The notes under the pieces: generated by a model
What the model was told of the DNA's origin: nothing
What the model saw: only the letters and a program-made list of their open reading frames with translations
Databases searched by the model: none
Program-made: the position numbers and the translations under genes
Shown here: piece by piece, positions 24,530 through 32,779 of the stretch
Numbering within the stretch: position 1 is the first letter of the stretch
Layout: every line of letters starts with the position of its first letter
From: JAABSP01 sp011390135
GTDB lineage: Bacteria > Desulfobacterota > Desulfobacteria > Desulfobacterales > JAABSP01
Direction of reading: 5' to 3'
Length of the DNA stretch: 64,000 nt
Assembly (NCBI GenBank): GCA_011390135.1
Contig: JAABSZ010000002.1
Span: 1-64,000, forward strand

Positions 24530-25828
24530 CTATTTCTTTTTGCTGCCCGATCCCTTCTTCTTGGGAAAGATCACCAGTTTCCGGTAGAAGCCGTCCCCCA
24601 TGCTCTGTGTCCGGACGCCGCTGTCATCCTTTAAAGAGAGATGGACAATTCGCCGGTCATGGGAGTTGAGCTGTCCGATGGTCACCGGCTTTCCGGTCCG
24701 TTTCGCCTTTTCCGAAAGTCGGTTGGCCAGGTTTTTGAGCCGGTTCATCCGGCCGTCGAGGTACCCTTCGATATCGACCTGAACCCGAATCCGCTCATCG
24801 GCATGTTTGTTGACTATCTTTTCCACCAGATACTGAATCGCCTCCAGGGTCTGCCCCCGTCTGCCGATGAGAACGCCGGTCTCTCCACCGTTGACCTGAT
24901 AGAGCACCCGCTCCTTCTCCCGATTTACCGAGATGGCCGCGCCGGTTGTGATGAAATCGATGACGCGCTGGAGAACCGCCTCTCCCTGCTCGATGGCCGG
25001 GTCCCGGGGATCTTCTCCTCCGGATGCTTCGCGGTCGTCAGCAGGGATGGCTTCGGCCTCAAAGACCGCCTCAAAACCACTATCCTCTCCCGTGCCGGTG
25101 CGGAGATCCTCCTGAACCTCCCGGACATCCGGGCCTGGGGGTTCGGTCGTCAGATCCTGATCTGCATCGGAAGAGGGTAGGGGCTCTCTCCCCGCGTTTT
25201 CCCCACCATTTACGATCTCGGTTCCGCTCTCGGTTCCGCTCTCAGTTGCGCCTTTATTCGATTTCCGCTTTGAGCGGGAGGGCTTTCGACGCGACTTTCC
25301 AGAGGATTTGGATCTCTTTTCCCGTTTTGCCGGGGATTCCGCTTCAGCCACTTTTTCCGAGGCCTGAACCGAATGGGGCTCGGAATCGGGCTCCGAAGCC
25401 GGCTCCGAATCGGGCTCAAAATCGGGTGCGGATGGAATTTCCGATGTCTTAGGCGGTTCACTCTCCTGCGCGGGATGTGATTCTATTTCAACTGCGGTTT
25501 CAAAATCCTCCTCTTGATGTTTGCCGCTGCCTTCAAAGGCTTCCTCTACCAGCGAGCTGACCGTCTCCCGAATCTCCTCCTGTGCGATTCTTTCCGCTTC
25601 CCTTGCACCGATGCCTTCCACTCCTTCGGCTTTGGGCCGATGTTTGTAGGAATCGGGGAGGGTGACGCGGATGCGTGCCTTTTTGGTTCCGACCAAGCCG
25701 AAGATGCCGCTGGAGCCGTAAGAGATCACATCGTATTTGAGCTTCTCTTTGGAAATTTTCAGTTCACGGCACGCTTTTTCCACCGCATTCTCGACAAGCT
25801 TGTCTTCGAATTCCAAACTGGTCGGCAT
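24530..25828 (-). CDS. jag: Jag/KhpB RNA-binding protein with long linker
   Basis: Jag (KhpB, SpoIIIJ-associated) binds RNA and sits beside yidC in most genomes. The protein begins with a Jag_N domain (residues 1-55, with SSGIFGLVGTKKARI) and ends with a KH domain (GVLIGRRGQTLEAIQYLV near 325) and an R3H domain (MGDGFYRKLVIFPKK). Between them is an unusually long linker of about 200 residues made of Glu/Ser/Pro repeats (EPDSEPASEPDSEP), a basic Lys/Arg/Ser patch (SKSSGKSRRKPSRSKRK) and ESGTESGTE repeats. This makes it 432 residues, against roughly 200-300 usually. The linker is probably disordered. It starts 18 bp after yidC. Confidence 0.9.
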   Translation of the reverse strand: MPTSLEFEDKLVENAVEKACRELKISKEKLKYDVISYGSSGIFGLVGTKKARIRVTLPDSYKHRPKAEGVEGIGAREAERIAQEEIRETVSSLVEEAFEGSGKHQEEDFETAVEIESHPAQESEPPKTSEIPSAPDFEPDSEPASEPDSEPHSVQASEKVAEAESPAKREKRSKSSGKSRRKPSRSKRKSNKGATESGTESGTEIVNGGENAGREPLPSSDADQDLTTEPPGPDVREVQEDLRTGTGEDSGFEAVFEAEAIPADDREASGGEDPRDPAIEQGEAVLQRVIDFITTGAAISVNREKERVLYQVNGGETGVLIGRRGQTLEAIQYLVEKIVNKHADERIRVQVDIEGYLDGRMNRLKNLANRLSEKAKRTGKPVTIGQLNSHDRRIVHLSLKDDSGVRTQSMGDGFYRKLVIFPKKKGSGSKKK

Positions 25829-25846
25829 GGGTTTTAGACCTCCGTA

Positions 25847-27559
25847 TTATGCCTGTTTCTTAGAGATGTAGTACTGCTGAGCGATCGACAGAACATTGTT
25901 CACCAGCCAGTAGAGTACCAGTCCCGAAGGAAAATTGATGAAGATGAAGGTAAAGACGATCGGCAGAAAGGTCATCATCTTTGCCTGTGCCGGATCTCCG
26001 GGCGGCGGAGACATCTTCTGCTGGAAAAACATGGTCGCGCCCATGATGATTGTCAGTACGGGAATACCATAGGGGGGCTGCATTAAAGGGATATAGCCCA
26101 CATCAAAATTGAAGAGCCGGTCAGGTGCCGAGAGATCGTTGATCCAGAGGAAAAAGGGGGCGTGGCGAAGCTCGATAGCTTCATAGAGCATCCGGTAGAG
26201 CGCGATGAAGACCGGGATCTGGAGAACCATGGGCAGACAACCCCCCATGGGATTGATCTTGTAGGTCTTGTACAGCCCCATCATCTCCTCGTTCATCTTC
26301 TTTTTATCATCTTTGTACTTCTCCCGAATGCGCGTCATCTCCGGCTGGAGCTTCTTCATCTCGTTCATCGACTTGTACCCCTTGTTCCCAAGGGGCCAGA
26401 GGATCAGCTTGATCATCGTGGTCAGGATGATGATCGCGATGCCGTAGTTGGGGATGAATCCATAGAGAAAATTCATCGCCCAGAGGCTCGGCTTGGCCAG
26501 AACATCGAACCAGCCGAAGTCGATGGCCCGGGCCAACTGATTGTCGATCAGGTTCAGGATGGAGAGGCTTTTGGGGCCGAAATAGAGATGGAAGCCATAG
26601 GTTTGGCTCCCGCCGGCCGGGACTGCCCGGGGCGGTGTGATATATTCCCCCGCGATACCGATCTCCTTTTCCGCCAGATGCATTTTGGCGGCCACCGGCT
26701 CATCCGGCAGAATTGCCGCGATAAAATACTGGGTCTCGGATGCGATCCATTGGATCTCTCCGGCAAGTGTCTGCTCTCCTTCGATGTCCTTGGGACGGAT
26801 CTGCTCCAGATTGTTGTCCTTCAGGGTGCTGAGCCCTTCAAACGCGTAGCTTCCGGAATCCTCACTGTTTCCGGCAAGACCGATGGCCAGCGACGCATTC
26901 AGAGGGAGTTCCGTCAGGTTCTTCACCGAAATCTTCATGTCGATGAGATAGGTATCAGGAGAAAACCGGAAGACTTTCTGAACCGTCAACCCTTCAGGGG
27001 ATTGCCAGGTAAAGGCCAGCTCCCGGGGGCTCCGAACCGCTGTAATCCGATCCTGTCTCGTGTCCGCGATAAAGCGGGCGTCGGCAAGAGGCGTAGCGGG
27101 TCCGTTTTCAAAACGGGTGTAGAGGGTTCTTCCGGCCGCTGCCGGAACCAGCTCCTTGGGGGGCGAATCCTTCTCCACGGTCTCTTTATACTCATGAAGC
27201 CGGAAGCTGGTGAAGGCCGCGCCCTTTTCGGAGATATCGACCGTATAGAGCGGCGTCTCCACGGTGATCTTCCTGATCGGAATGATCGGGGTCTCCGGCT
27301 CTGTCGCTCCTGCCCCTTCCGCAGGGAGAATCGTTTCAGCCCGTCTCTGCTGCTGACCGGTTTGGATCCCTTCCGTTTCCGGGGTCGGAGTGACTGCCTG
27401 GCCCGGAACCGGTTCGGGGATTGGCCCCGGGAGGGTCTCTTTCTGGCTCTGCTGTTGGGGAGGCGGCTTGACAGCCTTTTGATCCACAAAGAAGAATTCC
27501 CACAAAAAAAAGACAAGAAAGGAAAGTACGATGGCAATTAATAGTCGCGCATGTTCCAT
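25847..27559 (-). CDS. yidC: YidC membrane protein insertase
   Basis: YidC inserts and folds inner-membrane proteins, alone or with SecYEG. The 570-residue product is of the proteobacterial long type: an N-terminal membrane helix (LLIAIVLSFLVFFLWEFFF), a proline/glutamine-rich linker, a large periplasmic beta domain (about 90-340), and the conserved C-terminal 60KD_IMP membrane region from about 355 (YGFIPNYGIAIIILTTMIKL), with GGCLPMVLQIPVFIALYRML and the end LVNNVLSIAQQYYISKK. It lies between yidD and jag in the conserved cluster. The yidD stop is about 80 bp upstream. Confidence 0.96.
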   Translation of the reverse strand: MEHARLLIAIVLSFLVFFLWEFFFVDQKAVKPPPQQQSQKETLPGPIPEPVPGQAVTPTPETEGIQTGQQQRRAETILPAEGAGATEPETPIIPIRKITVETPLYTVDISEKGAAFTSFRLHEYKETVEKDSPPKELVPAAAGRTLYTRFENGPATPLADARFIADTRQDRITAVRSPRELAFTWQSPEGLTVQKVFRFSPDTYLIDMKISVKNLTELPLNASLAIGLAGNSEDSGSYAFEGLSTLKDNNLEQIRPKDIEGEQTLAGEIQWIASETQYFIAAILPDEPVAAKMHLAEKEIGIAGEYITPPRAVPAGGSQTYGFHLYFGPKSLSILNLIDNQLARAIDFGWFDVLAKPSLWAMNFLYGFIPNYGIAIIILTTMIKLILWPLGNKGYKSMNEMKKLQPEMTRIREKYKDDKKKMNEEMMGLYKTYKINPMGGCLPMVLQIPVFIALYRMLYEAIELRHAPFFLWINDLSAPDRLFNFDVGYIPLMQPPYGIPVLTIIMGATMFFQQKMSPPPGDPAQAKMMTFLPIVFTFIFINFPSGLVLYWLVNNVLSIAQQYYISKKQA

Positions 27560-27641
27560 TTTATTTTAGCTCTTCTCCTCGATTTTGCCGATAATGGTCA
27601 GGCCGAGGGCCCATTGTGTCGAGATGTTCATTACAGGACGA

Positions 27642-27878
27642 TCATGAATTGGGAGTCTCATCTTCCCGCTGAGGAACCGGATCGAAGCCGCTCGGATGGA
27701 ACGGATGACAGCGCAGAATCCGGCCGATGGAAAGCCATGATCCCTTGATCGCACCATAGCGGGAGATGGCCTGGTAGGCATAGGCGGAACAGGTTGGGTA
27801 AAAGCGGCATGATGGGCCTATAACAGGAGATATGAGATACTGATATGCCCGGATCAGCAGCAACAGAGGGCTTGCCAT
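27642..27878 (-). CDS. yidD: YidD membrane protein insertion efficiency factor
   Basis: A 78-residue YidD. I use ATG at 27878, giving MASPLLLLIRAYQYLISPV, which matches the family start; a longer frame upstream would overlap rnpA. The three conserved cysteines are in place (PSCRFYPTCSAYAYQAI, then RILRCHPF), followed by GGFDPVP-like GFDPVPQ. YidD has an N-terminal amphipathic helix at the inner membrane and assists YidC-dependent insertion. It is 22 bp after rnpA and before yidC, the standard order. Confidence 0.92.
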   Translation of the reverse strand: MASPLLLLIRAYQYLISPVIGPSCRFYPTCSAYAYQAISRYGAIKGSWLSIGRILRCHPFHPSGFDPVPQREDETPNS

Positions 27879-27900
27879 GACGTTAAAGTCTGATATCCCA

Positions 27901-28257
27901 TCACCTCGGTATTCGGTTAAAGATCTCCGATAAGGATCGAAAGATCGCGTCGGTCGGCAGTTGGGCTGTGGTATGCTTTGCAATTATATTGATGTCCCAG
28001 CATCCGGGAAGGGTTTTCCGGTGGTGCCGAAAGTATTCCCGGATACAACGCTTGACCCGGTTGCGAGTGACCGCGCAGCCCACTCTCTTGGAAACAGTGA
28101 GGCCCAGCCGGTGGCCGCAGGCCCCGCCCGGTTCCGCCACCGAGATAAAGTGTCGGTTCTGTGTACGCTTCCCGGATTGGGACAGGCTGAGGAACTGGGA
28201 ACGTTTCAACAGCCTGTCCGTCTTGGGAAACGAGAAAGGGCGTTCGGCCGGCTTCAT
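27901..28257 (-). CDS. rnpA: Ribonuclease P protein component
   Basis: RnpA (118 residues) is the protein subunit that helps the RNase P RNA cut the 5' leader from pre-tRNAs. The sequence has LLKRSQF at the start, then RLGLTVSKRVGCAVTRNRVKRCIREYFR, the conserved RNR signature that contacts RNA, and a basic composition overall. It starts 11 bp after rpmH, as in most bacteria, and is followed by yidD. Confidence 0.95.
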   Translation of the reverse strand: MKPAERPFSFPKTDRLLKRSQFLSLSQSGKRTQNRHFISVAEPGGACGHRLGLTVSKRVGCAVTRNRVKRCIREYFRHHRKTLPGCWDINIIAKHTTAQLPTDAIFRSLSEIFNRIPR

Positions 28258-28268
28258 ACAGGGCCGGC

Positions 28269-28403
28269 TCAGGCCGACAACCGTTTTCTTCCCTTGGCTC
28301 TGCGCCGGTTGATGACCCGGCGGCCCCCTTTAGTGGACATTCGCTTTAAAAATCCGTGGGTTCTGGCCCTCTTGATTCGGCTGGGCTGAAAGGTTCTTTT
28401 CAT
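28269..28403 (-). CDS. rpmH: 50S ribosomal protein L34
   Basis: The minus strand from ATG 28403 reads 44 codons to TGA at 28269: MKRTFQPSRIKRARTHGFL and on to RRRAKGRKRLSA, the near-invariant sequence of L34 with its basic composition. It is too short for most ORF filters. It is the first gene of the rpmH-rnpA-yidD-yidC-jag-mnmE series and has a promoter-like sequence upstream. A purine-rich AAAGGAAA lies before the start. Confidence 0.97.
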   Translation of the reverse strand: MKRTFQPSRIKRARTHGFLKRMSTKGGRRVINRRRAKGRKRLSA

Positions 28404-28510
28404 AATCCGTTTCCTTTATCCTTTTGAATAAATTTAGGGTTCTACCGTTTACGGTGCTGATGCGCCCTCTGATGACGTCCGGTGCGAAACAATTAAATGT
28501 TTAACCAAGA

Positions 28511-28540
28511 AATCTAATCACATGCAACGGGAGGTGTCAA
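28511..28540 (-). promoter_or_regulatory. Promoter for the rpmH gene series
   Basis: On the minus strand TTGACA (28540-28535) is followed after 18 bp by TAGATT (28516-28511), about 110 bp before the rpmH start and just outside the rng stop codon. The -35 box is perfect and the -10 has four of six matches. No DnaA-box cluster was found in this gap. Confidence 0.5.
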
Positions 28541-28548
28541 TATCAAAA

Positions 28549-30102
28549 TTAATCTTTCAGGATTTCAAAGATGTCGAACTCCTCCATGTGTAATTTCGTG
28601 TTGGGATAGATCACGATCTGCTTTCCGATTATCCGCTCCAGCGAGGTGATGACATGGCGCTCCTCTCCGTGGAGGAGGTCTGCGATCTCCGGGTTGACCC
28701 GAAGGGTGAGGCGCACCCCCTGCATGTCCACGGACTCACGGATGACCTCCCGGAAGATGTTGTAGCAGATGGTCTGCCGGGAGATGAGAAAGCCCTCTCC
28801 TTCGCAATAAAAGCAGGGCTCGCACAGGGTCCGGGTCAAAGACCGCCGGACCCGCTTCCGGGTCATCTGCATCAGCCCCAGCTCCGACATCGGCAGGATG
28901 TGGGTCTTGCTCCGGTCCCGCTTGACCGCCTCTTTCAGCGCATTGAAGACCTTCTCCTGGTTGGAGCGCTTCTCCATATCGATGAAATCGATGATGATGA
29001 TGCCGCCGATGTCTCTGAGCCGGATCTGGTACGCGATCTCCTTGACGGCCTCGAGGTTGGTCTTTAAAATCGTCTCTTCCAGGTTGTGCTTGCCCACATA
29101 CCGGCCCGTGTTGACATCGATCGCCACCAGGGCTTCGGTCTGCTCGATGACGATGTATCCGCCCGATTTGAGCCAGACTTTCCGCTTGAGTGCCCTGGAG
29201 ATGTCGCCTTCCAGGTTGTACGCGTCGAAGATCGGTTCCGGGTCACAATAGAGTTCCACCGAATCCTTGAGGCTCGGCATGAAGGTGTCTAAAAAGGAGA
29301 CGATGGCCCCATACCCATCCCGGGAGTCGATCACCACCTTCTCGGCCTCGTGGAGCAGAAGATCCCGCACCGCGCGCAGGCTCACGGTCAGCTCCTGATG
29401 GAGCAGGGCCGGGGGGGCTGCGGTTTTGTACCGGGCGATGATGTTCTCCCACAGATTCTTCAAAAAGGCCATCTCGTAGATGAGTTTCTCTCCGTTCACC
29501 CCTTCGGATGCTGTGCGCAGGATATAGCCCATGTCATCCTGTCGCAGGGAGGTGACCAGATCCTTGAGCCGGGCCCTTTCGGTTTCGTCTTCGATCCGCC
29601 GGGAGATCCCCACCTGCTCCGTGGAGGGCATGAAGACCAGAAAACGGCCCGGAATGGAGACATATGTGGTGACCCGGGCGCCTTTGGTCCCCAATGGCCC
29701 TTTGGAGACCTGCACCAGGATCTCCTGCCCCTCGGTCAGAAAGTTTTCGATCTGGCTCCCCCGGCCATTGGCGGCCCGGTCATCGAGGGGATTTTCCATC
29801 TGCCTGTCCGTTGGGATGTCCGTTGGAATCTCAGTCGGTTCGGAGATGAATGCCCGGAATTGACCGCCCGGCGCGGCCGGGAAGATGTCATTGACATATA
29901 GAAATGCGGCCTGGGATAGGCCGATATCCACGAACGCGGCCTGCATCCCCGGCAGCACCCGCTGCACCCGGCCCTTGTAGATATTTCCCGCGATATCCGC
30001 ATCCCCCCGGCGCTTGATGAAGAGTTCGGCAATGGTGCCGTCCTCCAGCAGCGCGACCCGGGTCTCGTGCTCCGCAGCCTCGACCACCAGTTGTCTATAC
30101 AT
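28549..30102 (-). CDS. rng: Ribonuclease E/G family protein (RNase G)
   Basis: An endoribonuclease of the RNase E/G family acting on rRNA precursors and mRNA. I start it at ATG 30102 (MYRQLVVEAAEHETRVALLEDG), because this ATG overlaps the stop of the preceding radical SAM gene by 8 bp and the sequence upstream of it is non-homologous filler. The S1-like domain (GNIYKGRVQRVLPGMQAAFVDIG) contains an insertion of about 45 residues. The catalytic part has IIIIDFIDMEKRSNQEKVF with the metal-binding aspartate, and CEPCFYCEGEG, the zinc-link cysteines. The product of 517 residues has no long C-terminal degradosome scaffold, so G-type is the better name. Confidence 0.92.
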   Translation of the reverse strand: MYRQLVVEAAEHETRVALLEDGTIAELFIKRRGDADIAGNIYKGRVQRVLPGMQAAFVDIGLSQAAFLYVNDIFPAAPGGQFRAFISEPTEIPTDIPTDRQMENPLDDRAANGRGSQIENFLTEGQEILVQVSKGPLGTKGARVTTYVSIPGRFLVFMPSTEQVGISRRIEDETERARLKDLVTSLRQDDMGYILRTASEGVNGEKLIYEMAFLKNLWENIIARYKTAAPPALLHQELTVSLRAVRDLLLHEAEKVVIDSRDGYGAIVSFLDTFMPSLKDSVELYCDPEPIFDAYNLEGDISRALKRKVWLKSGGYIVIEQTEALVAIDVNTGRYVGKHNLEETILKTNLEAVKEIAYQIRLRDIGGIIIIDFIDMEKRSNQEKVFNALKEAVKRDRSKTHILPMSELGLMQMTRKRVRRSLTRTLCEPCFYCEGEGFLISRQTICYNIFREVIRESVDMQGVRLTLRVNPEIADLLHGEERHVITSLERIIGKQIVIYPNTKLHMEEFDIFEILKD

Positions 30103-32548
30103 GATCGGCCAATCGCAGAATCTCCGCGGAACGAATTGCATCCTCCGGCAGATCGAAAAGGGAGACGATCACCTCTGGGGGCCGCACCGACTTTCCCTCC
30201 AGTTGCAGAACCGTCAGTAGAAGCTTATCCTCCTGCAACCGGATCTCCGAGAGCACCTCGGCCAGATCGACCCGGCGCACCTTGCCGTTGGGCCGAATCC
30301 GTTCGACGATCCATTCCTGTGCGTTTCGGAAGCACTCGATGGCATACGGATCGAACCGATGGCCGTTTTTGAGCCGGATAACATACCGGATCCGATCCGG
30401 GAGGTGCCGGGATTTTCTCCCCCCGGGCCCGATGCCGGTGAGATAGAGCCCCTGGGGAAGCTGCACATTGAGGCGCTCCAGGATCATTTGGGCCGGAACC
30501 GGTTCCGCAAGGGTGAAATAGAATGCCTCGGATTCGCTCTCCAGACCTATGGGCAGAGGATCTTCAAAGGAGATCTTCGGCAGCGGATGGAAGCCCTCGG
30601 AGTATTTGAGACGCAGCCCGGCCCGGCGCATGGCTCGGATGAAGATGTTGACCATCTCCAGATGGCCGAAGAAGCGTCCATCCCCTCGTTTGGCATAGAA
30701 GGCCGTCATATTCTGAAACCGTTCCACCCCTCGGCTTTCATCCCTGTCCCGAAGGGGAGGGGAGAGGATATCCGGGGGAAAGGTCTTCGGCGCGATCCGC
30801 TTGAAATCACAGACCCCGCAGGCGTTGCACTCTCCGTCTCTGCAATCTCCGGTCTGCAGCCCCTGCCTGGCCCTTTGCCATTCTTCGATAAGAAACTGTT
30901 TTTCAACGCGCATATCGACCAGATCCCAGGGCAGGGGCGCTTCAACCGATCGGCCGCGGGTTGTGTAGGCATCTATGTCGATTTCCGTCTCCTCCATGGC
31001 CCGGGTCCACCGGCTGTAGGAGAAATGGTCGCTCCATCCGTCGAGCCGGCACCCAAGTTCATAAGCCCGGATCAGAAGGGCGTTGAGCTGCCGGTCCCCC
31101 CGGGCAAAGAGCCCTTCGATGCGGCTCACCTCGGGCTGCTGCCATTTGAAGCGGACCCCCGGCAGCCTAAGCTTCTCCCGGAGCCATTCGATCTTCTCCT
31201 TTGATGCTTCCAAAGAGAGCTGCGGGGCCCACTGGAACGGCGTATGGGGTTTGGGAATAAAGGTGCCGACGCTCACATTGATCTGGGGTCTGCGTCCTTT
31301 GGCCGGTTTAAAGCGCCGAAGCTCATCCACAAGCCCCACCATCTCGGCCAGATCCGCATCGGTCTCCTCGGGCAGGCCGATCATGAAGTAGAGCTTGATA
31401 ACCTTCCACCCCATATCGACCGCATCCGAAACGGTCTTCTGGATATCGGCTTCGGTGATGTTCTTGTTGATGACCCTGCGCAGCCGGTCGCTTCCGGCCT
31501 CGGGCGCGATGGTGAACCCGGTCTTTCGGACCTTCCGGATGAGGCGCATCAGTTCCGGCGTCAGGGTGCCGGCCCGAAGAGAGGGGAGGGAGACCGCAAC
31601 CCGGTCCTGGGCGCAGCGCCCCATGAGACCTTCCATCAGAGGAGCGATCCCGCTATAATCTCCGGTGCTCAAAGAGAGGAGGGAGAGATCTGTATATCCG
31701 GTGGCGGCAAGGGAATCCCGGGCCAGATCCATAAGGGTCTGGGGGGAACGCTCCCGCGCGGGCCGATAGATCATCCCGGCCTGACAGAAGCGGCATCCCC
31801 GGGTACACCCGCGGGCGATCTCCAGGCGGAGCCGGTCATGGACCGGTTTTCCATAGGGAAGAATCGGAGTCGTGGGAAAGGGGCAGGCGTTCAGATCCGG
31901 AACCAGAACCCGCCGGACACCCGGGGGCCGGGAGGGAATCCAGACCCCTTCGATCTCTCCCCAGCGGTCCAAAAGCGTTTCTCGATTCCGGCCATCCCTT
32001 TTTTTCCAGTCGATGAAAGCGTCGGTCAGGGTATGGATCACAGCTTCCCCCTCACCCACAACGATTGCGTCGAAGAAGTCGGCCACCGGAAGAGGGTTGC
32101 ACGTACAGGGCCCACCTGCGATAATGAAAGGGTGGGCTTCATCTCTATCCCGGGCCCGGAAGGGGATGCCGGCCAGATCGAGCATCATCAGAACATTGGT
32201 ATAGTTGAGTTCGTAGAGCAGGCTGAAGCCGATGATGTCGAAATCGATCATGGGACGCCGGTTCTCCAAAGAGAAGATGGGCGTACCGGTCTTTCGAAGG
32301 CTTTCGGCCATGTCCGGGGCAGGGGTGAAGAATCGCTCGGCCCCGGTGTCGGGCCGTCCGTTGAGCAGTGAGTAGAGGATCTGAATCCCGAAATGGGAGG
32401 TTCCGATCTCGTAGAGATCCGGAAAGGCCAGCCCGAAGCTGCAGGAGACCGATTCCGGATCTTTGGACACGGTGTTTATCTCACCGCCGAGATACCGGCT
32501 GGGGCATTGGGCGTGCGGCAAGAGGTCTTGAACGGTCGTCAGGATCAT
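30095..32548 (-). CDS. B12-binding/radical SAM protein fused to a DUF2344 domain
   Basis: The long N-terminal part is a TIGR03960-type radical SAM protein: a cobalamin-binding-like segment (PSRYLGGEIN, FPDLYEIG, then FIIAGGPCTCNPLP), and the cluster motif CTRGCRFC near residue 260 (CxxxCxxC). The C-terminal 220 residues are the TIGR03936/DUF2344 domain (KRGDGRFFGHLEMVNIFIRAMRRAG, GFHPLPKISF). In other genomes these are two genes or one fusion, and they are habitually next to rng, as here (8-bp overlap). The reaction is not known; the pairing suggests RNA or ribosome modification. I use ATG 32548; the frame opens further to ATG 32584, with no good ribosome site at either. A CxxCxxC pair (CRDGECNACGVCDF) near 590 may bind another cluster. 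Confidence 0.88.
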   Translation of the reverse strand: MILTTVQDLLPHAQCPSRYLGGEINTVSKDPESVSCSFGLAFPDLYEIGTSHFGIQILYSLLNGRPDTGAERFFTPAPDMAESLRKTGTPIFSLENRRPMIDFDIIGFSLLYELNYTNVLMMLDLAGIPFRARDRDEAHPFIIAGGPCTCNPLPVADFFDAIVVGEGEAVIHTLTDAFIDWKKRDGRNRETLLDRWGEIEGVWIPSRPPGVRRVLVPDLNACPFPTTPILPYGKPVHDRLRLEIARGCTRGCRFCQAGMIYRPARERSPQTLMDLARDSLAATGYTDLSLLSLSTGDYSGIAPLMEGLMGRCAQDRVAVSLPSLRAGTLTPELMRLIRKVRKTGFTIAPEAGSDRLRRVINKNITEADIQKTVSDAVDMGWKVIKLYFMIGLPEETDADLAEMVGLVDELRRFKPAKGRRPQINVSVGTFIPKPHTPFQWAPQLSLEASKEKIEWLREKLRLPGVRFKWQQPEVSRIEGLFARGDRQLNALLIRAYELGCRLDGWSDHFSYSRWTRAMEETEIDIDAYTTRGRSVEAPLPWDLVDMRVEKQFLIEEWQRARQGLQTGDCRDGECNACGVCDFKRIAPKTFPPDILSPPLRDRDESRGVERFQNMTAFYAKRGDGRFFGHLEMVNIFIRAMRRAGLRLKYSEGFHPLPKISFEDPLPIGLESESEAFYFTLAEPVPAQMILERLNVQLPQGLYLTGIGPGGRKSRHLPDRIRYVIRLKNGHRFDPYAIECFRNAQEWIVERIRPNGKVRRVDLAEVLSEIRLQEDKLLLTVLQLEGKSVRPPEVIVSLFDLPEDAIRSAEILRLADHV

Positions 32549-32779
32549 GGTATATGCTAAAAAGGTTAAAAATTTGAGTTTCAAAAAAAAGATAAATGTT
32601 TTATAACCGGACGTAAGCGGGTTATTATAGAGTATAACATTGAAATTGCCAATGCCAAAGATGCCAGTTGGAAAAAAAGGAAAGATTCGAAGATCGATTC
32701 TCAGATGATCCTGCTGCAGCGGGGCAATCGTGCATATTACATTACAGTCCGTCTGTGATCAAACCATAAGGGTCTTGCC

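Noticed and set aside
28404..28548. oriC beside rpmH
   Set aside because: The gene order suggests an origin neighbourhood, but no cluster of TTATCCACA-like DnaA boxes or AT-rich unwinding stretch is present in the gap, and dnaA is absent.
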